The notes: a model not told the origin generated them from the sequence alone. Positions 1 through 6,401 are shown, numbered from the stretch's first letter. The stretch is DNA of 13,104 nucleotides from JBEKCP01 sp050014815 (GCA_050014815.1 JBEKCP010000086.1:1-13104), one strand, 5' to 3'. Program-made: numbers and translations.

Positions 1-1776
1 ACGGGCTCGCCCTCACCCCCTGCCCCTCTCCCGGAAAGGGAGAGGGGAGAACTAACGCGGGGCGATTGGCTTCCTTCCGTCAGCCAGTCCGACTACACCG
101 CCGCGGTAGCCGAACTGCGGGAGTGCATCGCCCGCGGCGAAACCTACCAGGTGAACTACACGCTGCGGCTCCGCCGGCCGTGGACGGGCGATTCGTGGGA
201 GTACTTCTTGGAACTCGTCGAGGCGCAGCACGCCCCGTACGCGGCCTACGTCGATACGGGCCGGCTGGCCGTCTGCTCCGCCTCGCCCGAGTTGTTCTTC
301 CGCCTCGACGGCCTGGCGATACACTCGCGGCCGATGAAGGGGACCGCGCCGCGGGGGCGATGGTATGCCGACGACATTGCCCGGGCCAGCCAACTGGCTC
401 GATCGGAGAAGGATCGGGCGGAGAACGCGATGGTCGTCGACATGATCCGCAACGACCTGGGGAAGATCGCGCGGGTGGGGAGCGTGCGGGTCTGTGACCT
501 GTTCCACGTCGAGCGCTACCCGACCCTTTGGCAGATGACCTCGACCGTGGCCGCGGAGACCACGGCCTCCGTGAGCGAGATCCTGGCGGCCCTGTTTCCG
601 TGCGCCTCGGTGACGGGGCCGCCGAAGCCCAACACGATGAAGATCATCGCCGGCATGGAGACGGCCCCCCGCGGCATCTACACCGGCGCGATCGGCATGA
701 TCGGGCCGGACCGGCAGGCCCAGTTCAACGTGGCCATCCGCACGGTGGTCATCGACCGGGCGTTGGGCGAGGCGGAGTACGGCGTGGGCGGCGGCGTGGT
801 CTGGGATTCCACCCCGGAGGGCGAGTACCAGGAATGCCTCCTCAAGGCGCGGATCCTTACCGAGCGCCGCCCCGACTTCTCGCTCCTGGAAACCATGCTC
901 TGGGAGCCCCCGGAGGGCGCCCCCGGCAACGAGCCTGTGGGCGGCCGAAAGGGGACAGTCCCATTTTCGCGACCATGCCGACCAACGCTTCGCGTCGGTG
1001 CCCGATGGTGCCCGCGAAAATCGGGACAGTCCCCCGGCTATGGCGGTTATTTCCTGCTGGATGAACACCTGCGGCGACTAGGCGAGTCGGCCGAGTATTT
1101 CGGGTTTCCCTGGGATGAGGGGCGGGCGCGGCAGGAGTTGGCCGCGTTGGCCGCCTCGCTGCCGCAGGCGCCCCAGAGGGTGCGGCTGCTGCTCTCGCGC
1201 GAGGGCGAGGTCTCCTGCGAGGCAGCGGCGATGGACCTGAGTCTCAAAAGGGACAGTCCCATTTTCGCCGACGCGAGAATTGGGACAGTCCCCGCGGAGC
1301 CGGTCCGGCTGGAACTGGCCGCCCGGCCAGTCCGCTCGGACGATCCGCTGCTCTATCACAAGACGACGCACCGCGCGGTGTATGAGGCCGCGATCGCCGG
1401 GGCGGGAAAAAGGCACCCAGAGGGTACCCGGTCCCCATTTGTGCGCAGCCGGGCACCGACGGAACGTTGGTCGCGGGCCGTTCCGGCAAATGGGGACTGT
1501 CCCCTTTTTCCGTGCGACGACGTGCTCCTGTACAACGAGCGGGGCGAGATCACCGAGACGTGCATCGCCAACGTGGTCGCACGCGTGGGCGAGGATCTCT
1601 GGACGCCGCCATCGGAGTGCGGCCTGCTGGCCGGGGTGTTCCGCGGGCGGCTCTTGGCCGAGGGCCGCATCCGCGAGCGCGTCCTCCCGCTGGACATGCT
1701 CGGCCGGATCGACGAGCTTTTCGTGATCAACTCGGTCCGCAAGTGGCGCCGGGCGGTCCTGGCGCGCTGCCCGTAG
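1..1776 (+). CDS. pabB: Fused aminodeoxychorismate synthase component I / aminodeoxychorismate lyase (PabB-PabC), 5'-truncated by the window edge
   Basis: Makes p-aminobenzoate for folate: the PabB part aminates chorismate to 4-amino-4-deoxychorismate, and the PabC part (PLP class IV aminotransferase fold) releases pyruvate. Frame 1 is open from base 1, so the gene enters from the left; 591 codons are visible. The GTG at 151 is only the Val of the chorismate-binding motif YQVNYT and is not a start. PabB signs (residues counted from base 1): DYTAAV and YQVNYT at 31-54, PMKGT with K113 (the family's covalent-intermediate lysine), TGPPKPNTM at 205-213, then YGVGGGVVWDS. PabC signs: FLLDEHLRRL after about 350, HKTTHR with likely PLP lysine K454, and GEITETCIANV near 515. 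Three palindromic repeats lie in frame: in the domain linker (317-345) and in PabC loops (about 416-432 and 469-504). The gene is still open, so the fusion is probably functional. It converges on pncA. Confidence 0.92.
   Translation, partial: TGSPSPPAPLPERERGELTRGDWLPSVSQSDYTAAVAELRECIARGETYQVNYTLRLRRPWTGDSWEYFLELVEAQHAPYAAYVDTGRLAVCSASPELFFRLDGLAIHSRPMKGTAPRGRWYADDIARASQLARSEKDRAENAMVVDMIRNDLGKIARVGSVRVCDLFHVERYPTLWQMTSTVAAETTASVSEILAALFPCASVTGPPKPNTMKIIAGMETAPRGIYTGAIGMIGPDRQAQFNVAIRTVVIDRALGEAEYGVGGGVVWDSTPEGEYQECLLKARILTERRPDFSLLETMLWEPPEGAPGNEPVGGRKGTVPFSRPCRPTLRVGARWCPRKSGQSPGYGGYFLLDEHLRRLGESAEYFGFPWDEGRARQELAALAASLPQAPQRVRLLLSREGEVSCEAAAMDLSLKRDSPIFADARIGTVPAEPVRLELAARPVRSDDPLLYHKTTHRAVYEAAIAGAGKRHPEGTRSPFVRSRAPTERWSRAVPANGDCPLFPCDDVLLYNERGEITETCIANVVARVGEDLWTPPSECGLLAGVFRGRLLAEGRIRERVLPLDMLGRIDELFVINSVRKWRRAVLARCP
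23..47. repeat. Short perfect hairpin repeat within the PabB reading frame
   Basis: CCCCTCTCCC (23-32) and GGGAGAGGGG (38-47) form a 10-bp perfect stem around a GGAAA loop. The surrounding Pro/Glu/Arg-rich translation (residues 4-20) does not look like PabB, whereas homology clearly resumes at SQSDYTAAV (about 29). It therefore looks like a dispersed repeat inserted in frame. The left boundary is uncertain because the window starts here. Confidence 0.6.
951..1034. repeat. Palindromic element A (GGGACAGTCCC family) in frame in the PabB-PabC linker
   Basis: The ends mirror each other: GGGGACAGTCCCATTTTCGC at the left, and GCGAAAAT followed by CGGGACAGTCCCC at the right. An inner partial hairpin (ACCAT...ATGGT, 972-1008) lies between them. 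Its length of 84 nt is exactly 28 codons, and it translates without a stop as a basic, Pro/Ser-rich linker between the PabB and PabC domains. The core half-sites CGTCGGTGCCCG (993-1004) and CGACCAACG (979-987) recur, reverse-complemented, inside element C. Confidence 0.85.
1250..1293. repeat. Palindromic element B (GGGACAGTCCC family, short form) in frame in the PabC domain
   Basis: GGGACAGTCCCATTTTCG at the left faces CGAGAATTGGGACAGTCCCC at the right, with only a few bases between them, so the inner hairpin of element A is missing. It is translated as an insert (about residues 416-432) between a PabC strand ending AAAMDL and the segment leading to DPLLYHKT. The frame is kept. Confidence 0.8.
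1405..1511. repeat. Palindromic element C (larger variant) in frame in the PabC domain
   Basis: The outer arms are GGAAAAAGG (1405-1413) and CCTTTTTCC (1503-1511). The inner arms are GTCCCCATTTG and CAAATGGGGAC. The core carries CGGGCACCGACG (1450-1461) and CGTTGGTCG (1465-1473), both shared with element A in the opposite orientation. It encodes about 36 residues between YEAAIAGA and DDVLLYNERGEITET, which are normally almost adjacent in aminodeoxychorismate lyases, so it sits in a surface loop. Confidence 0.8.
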
Positions 1777-1791
1777 ATGGCGTCGTTCGAA

Positions 1792-1872
1792 CTCGTTTAG
1801 CGGGCGGGCTTGCCCGCCGCGTGAATCGTGGGCCAACCGGTACACGGCGGGCAAGCCCGCCCGCTAAACGAG
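1792..1872. repeat. Long palindromic element P1 between convergent pabB and pncA; candidate bidirectional terminator
   Basis: Two perfect 28-bp arms (1792-1819 and 1845-1872; outer end CTCGTTTAGCGGGCGGG) flank a 25-nt loop. It fills nearly all the space between the convergent stop codons and could act as a hairpin terminator for both genes, although there is no T-run. The right arm contains the pncA stop codon (CTA at 1864-1866). A second copy with the same arms and a different loop lies at 4792-4873. Confidence 0.9.
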
Positions 1873-2517
1873 AGCGTCTCGACCACCCAGCGCTGCTGCC
1901 CGGACGATACCGACCCCGGCGGCCCGCATCTCGGCGATGGCCCTCGCGATGTCGCCGGGCTGGAGGTCCACGCCGCGACATGCATCTTCGATGAGCCGGG
2001 TCGCGAAGCCCAGGGAAACGGCGTCCAGCGCGGTGGCCTTTACGCAGTAGTCGGTCGTCAATCCGCAGACGTAAACCTCGACGACGCCTTGCTCGCGGAG
2101 GTAGTCGCCCAGGCCGGTGGCGCGGCGGCGGGCGTTGTCGAAAAAGCCACTGTAGCTGTCGACCATCGGATCGGCGCCTTTGCGGAATACGCGGGCGATC
2201 CGGCGGGAGTCCAGCGCCGCATGGAACTCCGCGCCGGGCGTTCCCTGGACGCAATGGACCGGCCAAAGCACCTGGCGGAGACCGGCCACCTCGATCACGT
2301 CGCCCGGGCGCTTGCCCGGGTCGCCCGGCCGCTTGCCCGGGTGGTTGGCCGCAAAGCTGCAGTGGTCGGCGGGGTGCCAGTCCTGGGTGGCCATCGCGAG
2401 GTCGAAGGCCCGCAGGAGGCGATTGGCCACGGGGACGACCTGGTCGCCCTCTCGCACCGGCAGCGCCCCGCCGGGACAAAAGTCGTTCTGCAGATCGGCG
2501 AGGATCAAGGCTTTCAT
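1864..2517 (-). CDS. pncA: Nicotinamidase (pyrazinamidase) PncA
   Basis: A cytosolic isochorismatase-fold hydrolase that converts nicotinamide to nicotinate plus ammonia, feeding the PncB step encoded directly upstream. The 217-residue length is normal. Visible motifs: LADLQNDFCPGGAL with catalytic D8; TQDWHP with metal ligands D46 and H48; WPVHCVQGTPGAEF (H88); FRKG with K113; and TTDYCVKATALDA with nucleophile C158, giving the full Asp-Lys-Cys triad. The ATG at 2517 overlaps the pncB stop as ATGA, with GGAA about 9 nt upstream, so the two are probably translationally coupled. The open frame continues upstream of this ATG but only as a shadow of pncB. Oddities: a duplicated PGKRPGD unit at residues 60-73 in the metal-site loop, and a stop codon that lies inside palindrome P1. 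Confidence 0.96.
   Translation of the reverse strand: MKALILADLQNDFCPGGALPVREGDQVVPVANRLLRAFDLAMATQDWHPADHCSFAANHPGKRPGDPGKRPGDVIEVAGLRQVLWPVHCVQGTPGAEFHAALDSRRIARVFRKGADPMVDSYSGFFDNARRRATGLGDYLREQGVVEVYVCGLTTDYCVKATALDAVSLGFATRLIEDACRGVDLQPGDIARAIAEMRAAGVGIVRAAALGGRDALV
2301..2342. repeat. 21-bp tandem duplication inside pncA
   Basis: Two adjacent 21-bp units (2301-2321 and 2322-2342) differ at one base. On the coding strand they give PGKRPGD twice. The length is a multiple of three, so the frame is kept. One copy matches the usual PncA loop (NHPGK..DVIEV); the second is extra. Confidence 0.85.
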
Positions 2518-4001
2518 AGGCACTTCCGGCGCCCCCGTTCTCGAAGAATGAGCTGCTCGCGACGCTCGTACAGGCCGGCTTCGAGGCCGGCGAAATAGAG
2601 GTGCGGGTTGACGAACCGCTCGGTGCCCCGCGGCAGCAAGGCAAGCTGCGATCGCACCCGCCGGCGGACCTCCTCCAGGGGCGGCGGATCGTGGACCCGC
2701 CGGCCGCCGCGGAACACGGGCACCAGCAAATCCTCGCTCCGCGCGTCGGCTCCGATCGCCTGGCGCCGGGTGGCGTCGAGGGGGTCGACGATCGTGGCGG
2801 GCCGGCCGATCGGGCGCTCCTCGTCGAAGATGGCGTCGCCGATCGCGCGGCCGGAAACGCCGTCCAGGTAGCGGCGGACCTGCAGGACGCCCGGCGTCGA
2901 TACCTTGATCGTCTGGTCGGAGACCTTCACGCGATCCTGCCACGGCCCGCCGGCCGTTCGGACGGCGGAGAGCTTGTAGACGCCGCCCAGGGCGGGCTCG
3001 TCGAAACCGGTGACGAGCCTGGTGCCGACGCCCCAGGCGTCGATCTTCGCCCCTTGTTCCTTGAGACTCTCGATGATGTGCTCGTCGAGGTCGTTGGAGG
3101 CGAGGATGAGGGCCTGCGGGAATCCGGCCTCATCCAAGAGCCGGCGGGCCTCGACGCTCAGCGAGGCCAGGTCGCCCGAATCGAGGCGGATGCCGGCCAG
3201 CTCGTGCCCGCGGGCGCGAAGCTCCTTTCCGACGGCCGCCGCACGCCGCACGCCCTCCAGCGTGTCATAGGTGTCGACCAGCAGGATGCAGTTGTTGGGC
3301 ATCGCCTGGGCATACGCCCGGAATGCCTCCAACTCGTCGCCGAAGCACATGACCCAACTATGGGCGTGCGTTCCGCGGACGGGGATGCCGTAGATCCGGC
3401 CGGCCAGGACGTTCGAGGTGGCGGCGCAGCCGCCGATATAGGCGGCCCGGCTGGCCGACAGCGAGCCGTCGATCCCCTGGGCGCGGCGCAGGCCGAACTC
3501 CAGCACGGGATCGCCGCGGGCGGCCAGCACCACCCGGGCAGCCTTCGTGGCCACGAGCGTCTGAAAGTTGACGATGCAGAGCAGCCCCGTCTCCAGCAAC
3601 TGCGCCTGGAGCAAGGGACCTCGAACCCGCACGAGCGGCTCGTGGGGGAAGACGACGGTTCCCTCGGGCACGGCGTCGATGTCGCACTCCAGCGACAGTT
3701 GGCGGAGGAAATCGAGGAACTCCCGCGGAAAGAGCGGCCTGCCGTCGTTGCCGGGCAGGCCGGCCAGGTAGGTCGTGTCGGAGGGCGTGAAGCGGAGGTT
3801 CTCCAGGTACTCGACGGCCGTGGCCAGTCCGGCCGCCACCGTGAAGCCGCCGCGGAAGGGGTTGTGGCGGAACGTCAGGTGAAAGACGGCCTCCTGGTCG
3901 AGGGCCTCCGTCTTCCAATACCCGCAGGCCATCGTCAATTCATAGAGATCGGTCAGGAGGGCCAGCGACGGCTTATAGAGGCTGGTAAGCACGTTTGCCA
4001 T
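2514..4001 (-). CDS. pncB: Nicotinate phosphoribosyltransferase
   Basis: ATP-assisted condensation of nicotinate with PRPP to nicotinate mononucleotide, the committed step of NAD salvage from nicotinate (Preiss-Handler route). It uses the product of PncA. The 495-residue length is typical of the longer bacterial/human-like NAPRTase class. Visible motifs: LLTDLYELTMACGYW at 15-29; the GIDGSLSASRAAYIGG region at 176-191; RGTHAHSWV at 209-217, containing the conserved histidine; VDTYDTLEG at 242-250; RLDSGDL at 272-278; the GVGTRLVT phosphate-binding loop at 324-331; and YKLSAV. The ATG at 4001 is 3 nt after the stop of the zinc-ribbon gene, and the TGA overlaps the pncA start. It has no obvious Shine-Dalgarno of its own, which fits coupling to the upstream gene. 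Confidence 0.96.
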   Translation of the reverse strand: MANVLTSLYKPSLALLTDLYELTMACGYWKTEALDQEAVFHLTFRHNPFRGGFTVAAGLATAVEYLENLRFTPSDTTYLAGLPGNDGRPLFPREFLDFLRQLSLECDIDAVPEGTVVFPHEPLVRVRGPLLQAQLLETGLLCIVNFQTLVATKAARVVLAARGDPVLEFGLRRAQGIDGSLSASRAAYIGGCAATSNVLAGRIYGIPVRGTHAHSWVMCFGDELEAFRAYAQAMPNNCILLVDTYDTLEGVRRAAAVGKELRARGHELAGIRLDSGDLASLSVEARRLLDEAGFPQALILASNDLDEHIIESLKEQGAKIDAWGVGTRLVTGFDEPALGGVYKLSAVRTAGGPWQDRVKVSDQTIKVSTPGVLQVRRYLDGVSGRAIGDAIFDEERPIGRPATIVDPLDATRRQAIGADARSEDLLVPVFRGGRRVHDPPPLEEVRRRVRSQLALLPRGTERFVNPHLYFAGLEAGLYERREQLILRERGRRKCL

Positions 4002-4004
4002 GGG

Positions 4005-4691
4005 TCAATCGACGGCGGTGAGGTAGTCGAATTTCCAGAGCGGGTTGCCGCACTCGGGGCATTGCTCGCCGTTGGGCAACAGTCGGCCCCGGCACTCCGC
4101 GCAGTCGTGGATCGCCGGCAGGTGTCCGATCTGTTGTTTCCGCCACTCGACGGCGTCCTCCTCCTTTCCGAAGGCCATGGCCGTGACGATCTGCACGCAG
4201 GAGGGCAGCAGCCGGAACAAGACCAGCGGGGCCCGCCTGGACTCCGGCAGAACGGCCGTCATGACGTTGCCGAAGGCCAGCCGCCGCTGGTCGGGGGTCT
4301 TCGAGCGGTAGTAGGCCAGCCGCTTCGCCACGCGGCCGTCGCCGCGGATCGGACCCAGCCGGATCTGACTCAGCCAATCGAGATACCAATCGTCCTGCGA
4401 GCCGACGTACCCGCGGCTGGCCGCCGCCAGCGAGGAAACGACGATCTGGTAGATTTCGATCTCCAGCTTCGTCGTCCGCTCCGTCTTCTCTTCGGACAGC
4501 GGCGACAGGGCCGAATCCATGCCGACACGGCGGACAACGTCGTCGTGGACGCGGACGTAGAGGGAGTCTCGCAGCACGGTCAGCCCGTGGGCCAGGCTTG
4601 TCACCAACTGCTTGCCGTCGGTGCGGTGCTCGTGCTCGTTGAACTCCCCGGTCGCTGCGGTCCGGCGTTTGTCGAGATTTGCTGCGTCCAA
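4005..4691 (-). CDS. Conserved-looking protein of unknown function with C-terminal zinc ribbon; first gene of the pnc operon
   Basis: I do not recognise a family. From the proposed TTG the protein has 228 residues, is probably soluble, and shows no signal peptide or membrane segment. The body is helical and charged (for example a hydrophobic IYQIVVSSLAAA stretch, and a WYLDWLSQIRLGP segment). The C-terminus has a CxxC-x10-CxxC zinc ribbon (C197, C200, C211, C214; CAEC...CPEC) followed by GNPLWKFDYL. The TTG at 4691 is preceded by GAGG with 8-nt spacing and lies about 33 nt below a strong promoter. The longer open frame up to 4883 would read through promoter and palindrome P2 and is rejected. 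It abuts pncB by 3 nt, so it is co-transcribed with NAD salvage; a regulatory or structural link is possible but unproven. Start moderately sure, coding sure. Confidence 0.75.
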   Translation of the reverse strand: MDAANLDKRRTAATGEFNEHEHRTDGKQLVTSLAHGLTVLRDSLYVRVHDDVVRRVGMDSALSPLSEEKTERTTKLEIEIYQIVVSSLAAASRGYVGSQDDWYLDWLSQIRLGPIRGDGRVAKRLAYYRSKTPDQRRLAFGNVMTAVLPESRRAPLVLFRLLPSCVQIVTAMAFGKEEDAVEWRKQQIGHLPAIHDCAECRGRLLPNGEQCPECGNPLWKFDYLTAVD

Positions 4692-4699
4692 GACTGTTA

Positions 4700-4703
4700 C
4701 CTC
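4700..4703 (-). promoter_or_regulatory. Ribosome binding site deciding a TTG start
   Basis: GAGG on the minus strand, 8 nt before the TTG at 4691, is the only convincing start signal between the promoter and the conserved body of the zinc-ribbon gene. There is no in-frame ATG nearby. Confidence 0.6.
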
Positions 4704-4730
4704 GCGGCACCCTGGGAAACCCTCGCCTCT

Positions 4731-4759
4731 ATTATACCCCTCTGGGGGCGGGATGGCAA
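4731..4759 (-). promoter_or_regulatory. Sigma70-type promoter of the zinc-ribbon-pncB-pncA operon
   Basis: On the minus strand TTGCCA (4759-4754; 5 of 6 consensus bases) and a perfect TATAAT (4736-4731) are separated by 17 nt, in an otherwise GC-rich context. The predicted transcription start is around 4724, giving a leader of about 33 nt before the TTG. Palindrome P2 lies just upstream and would isolate it from transcription entering from the right. Confidence 0.8.
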
Positions 4760-4791
4760 ACGGGGCCGGGCGCAGATTGAATATGCATCGT

Positions 4792-4873
4792 CGTTTAGCG
4801 GGCGGGCTTGCCCGCCGCGCTGTATGTGGAAAAGAACCATCCTCACACGGCGGGCAAGCCCGCCCGCTAAACG
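4792..4873. repeat. Long palindromic element P2 (same arms as P1)
   Basis: Perfect 26-bp arms (4792-4817 and 4848-4873) are identical to the inner 26 bp of P1's arms, while the 30-nt loop differs, sharing little beyond a GTGG...AACC core. It sits between the stop of the WD40 pseudogene and the operon promoter, so it may terminate transcription arriving from the right. Confidence 0.9.
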
Positions 4874-4893
4874 GGGAATACAACGCCGGCGCC

Positions 4894-5867
4894 CTACGGC
4901 TTCGGCGCGACGACCTGAACGGTTATAGCGGGCAAGACGCGAGTGGCGCCCGTCTTGCCCGTCCGCAGGATTCCGCGAATGACCAGGTTCTGCCGCATTC
5001 CCACCGGCAGCCGGGGCGCGGCCGCGAGGATGAGCGTGCCCTCGGACTGGTCCGCCGGAATGAAAAGGTTCCTGGCCGTCAGCCCCCCGGACAACCCGGC
5101 CGGCACGATACTGACCGCCCCTTTGGCTTCCGCCCAAGGCTAACGCCATCATGGTGGCGTCGCGATTGAAGGCGATGCCCTGGACGGCCTCGCCTTGGGG
5201 AAGGGTGGCCTCCAACTTCCAATCGCCCACGTTCCACAGTCGCACGGTCTTGTCGGCCCCGCCCGTGACCAGGTACTTTCCATCCGGGCTGAAGGCGACC
5301 GAGAGGACCCGGTCGCCTTTTTCGGCGAGCGTGGCCGCGAGTTTCTTGTCTTCGACGTTCCAGACGTAGGCGGCAGCGTCCGTGGCGCCGGCCGCCAGGA
5401 ATTTTCCGTCGGGACTGAAGGCGAGGGAAAAGACTTCGTCTTTGGGACCGTCGAGCGTGGCCAGCGGCTGGCCCGTTCCGAAGTCAAACACCTCGATGGT
5501 CGCGGGGCCGCCGGGCGCGGCGGAGGCGGCGGCCAGGAGGCGGCCAGGCGGCGGCCAGGAGGCGGCCGTCGGCGGTCGAGGCCAGACTGCGGACCTGTCC
5601 GCCGAGCTTTCCCGCGCCGAGCCTCTTGGCCAGCCGGGCCTCAACGAGGTCCCAGATCACGACTTCCCGATAGCCGCCGGCGGCGAGCGTTTTTCCCTCG
5701 GGACCGAAGGCCACGGCGCAGACGGGCGCGGCGGGGCCGAAAGTGACCACGTTCTCGCCCGGCCCGCCCGCCGCCCAGCGGCCACCGGAATGGCCAGCGT
5801 CCGCCTGGCCGGGGCGTTTTCGGCGCCCGGCGCTCGCCCGCAGAAAGCCACGCAAGCGAGGAGGATT
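4894..5867 (-). pseudogene. Degenerate secreted-type WD40-repeat gene with C-terminal pre-peptidase-like (Ig-like) segment
   Basis: Three pieces in different minus frames form one protein. (1) About 5545-5790 gives ENVVTFGPAAPVCAVAFGP and GYREVVIWDL, a WD40 blade. (2) About 5136-5523 gives blades VFSLAFSPDGKFLAAG...YVWNV and VLSVAFSPDGKYLVTGG...VRLWNV. (3) 4894-5135 gives GLSGGLTARNLFIPADQSEG...QNLVIRG...TVQVVAPKP, ending TAG. The first break is an exact 22-bp tandem duplication (5524-5567); removing one copy restores DGRLLAAASAAPGG. The second is one extra base in the CCC at 5133-5135; removing it restores MMALALAEAKGAVSIVPAG. A signal-peptide-like LLACVAFCGRAPGAE lies upstream in yet another frame, so a third break near 5760-5800 is possible. 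The start is lost at the AT-rich repeat. Such WD40 proteins are exported in planctomycetes and often neighbour DUF1501 genes. Confidence 0.8.
5524..5567. repeat. Perfect 22-bp tandem duplication causing a frameshift
   Basis: Bases 5524-5545 and 5546-5567 are identical (unit begins AGGCGGCGGCCAGG). Because 22 is not a multiple of three, it shifts the WD40 reading frame; deletion of one copy joins the flanking frames cleanly. Confidence 0.92.
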
Positions 5868-5998
5868 GCAAATTGCAAATTGCAAATTGCAAATTGCAAA
5901 TTGCAAATTCTCAGGCCGCCGGCGGACCACACTCCGCAATTTGCATTGCTCAATTTGCAATTTGCAATTTGCAATGATCAATTTGCAATTCTCACTTT
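5865..5998. repeat. AT-rich heptamer array in inverted arrangement
   Basis: About six copies of TTGCAAA at 5865-5909 face imperfect TTTGCAA copies at 5937-5998, across a GC-rich spacer (5910-5936) that reads CTCAGGCCGCCGGCGG. The arms can pair into a long hairpin. Base composition is strikingly unlike the flanks. It separates the two pseudogenes and occupies the place where the WD40 gene's start should be. Confidence 0.88.
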
Positions 5999-6002
5999 GC
6001 AT

Positions 6003-6401
6003 CTACATGATCTCCGTCAACAGTCCACCGCTGGGTACGTCGCCGCTGGCCAGGGGCGTGACGTACGCCACGCAGCCCTGGGGATGGGGCAGCTTGCCCA
6101 TCGGATCGATCCCCAAGAGCCGGTACATGCTGGCCGAGAGGTCCCAGGGGTAGATCGGGCGTTTCTGGACCTGCTCGCCGCGGGAATCGCTGGCGCCGAC
6201 CACCTGGCCGCCCTTGAATCCGCCGCCGGCCACGACAGCCGAGAAGACGGCCCCGTAATGGCCCCGGCCGCCGAACCAGGGCGGGTCGTTGGCCACCTTC
6301 GGCGTGCGGCCGAACTCGCCGTACCAGGCGACGATGGTGCTCTCCAGCAGGCCCCGCTCTGCCAGTCCGAAAGCTGCGTCGCGCGGTGCCCCGGCGGAAG
6401 A
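6003..6401 (-). pseudogene. C-terminal remnant of a DUF1501 (sulfatase-like) protein
   Basis: The frame reads DAAFGLAERGLLESTIVAWY, then GEFGRTPKV...WFGGRGHYG, then AVVAGGGFKGGQVVGASD, ending in DLSASMYRLLGIDPMG and a TAG at 6003. This is the characteristic end of DUF1501 proteins, which are normally about 400-480 residues; here only about 130 survive. An in-frame TAA at 6404-6402 closes the frame upstream, and the sequence beyond is repeat DNA and the hybrid kinase. The GTG at 6296 is merely the Val of PKVAND. DUF1501 proteins are usually exported and paired with DUF1553/WD40 partners, matching the neighbour pseudogene. Confidence 0.85.

Noticed and set aside
151..1776. GTG at 151 as the start of the pabB gene
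   Set aside because: It is the Val of the conserved YQVNYT chorismate-binding motif; the frame and PabB homology continue upstream to the window edge.
1792..1872. Classical rho-independent terminator
   Set aside because: The stem is strong but no T-run follows on either side; kept only as a candidate bidirectional terminator under the repeat entry.
4692..4883. N-terminal extension of the zinc-ribbon gene to an ATG at 4883
   Set aside because: It would translate the operon promoter and palindrome P2; the TTG at 4691 has the better signals.
2601..4928. Very long plus-strand open frame (775 codons) opposite pncB
   Set aside because: Antisense shadow of GC-rich pncB and the zinc-ribbon gene; the translation has no recognisable motifs and runs through promoter and palindrome P2.
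5865..5998. CRISPR array
   Set aside because: The units are 7-nt contiguous repeats without unique spacers, and no cas genes are present.
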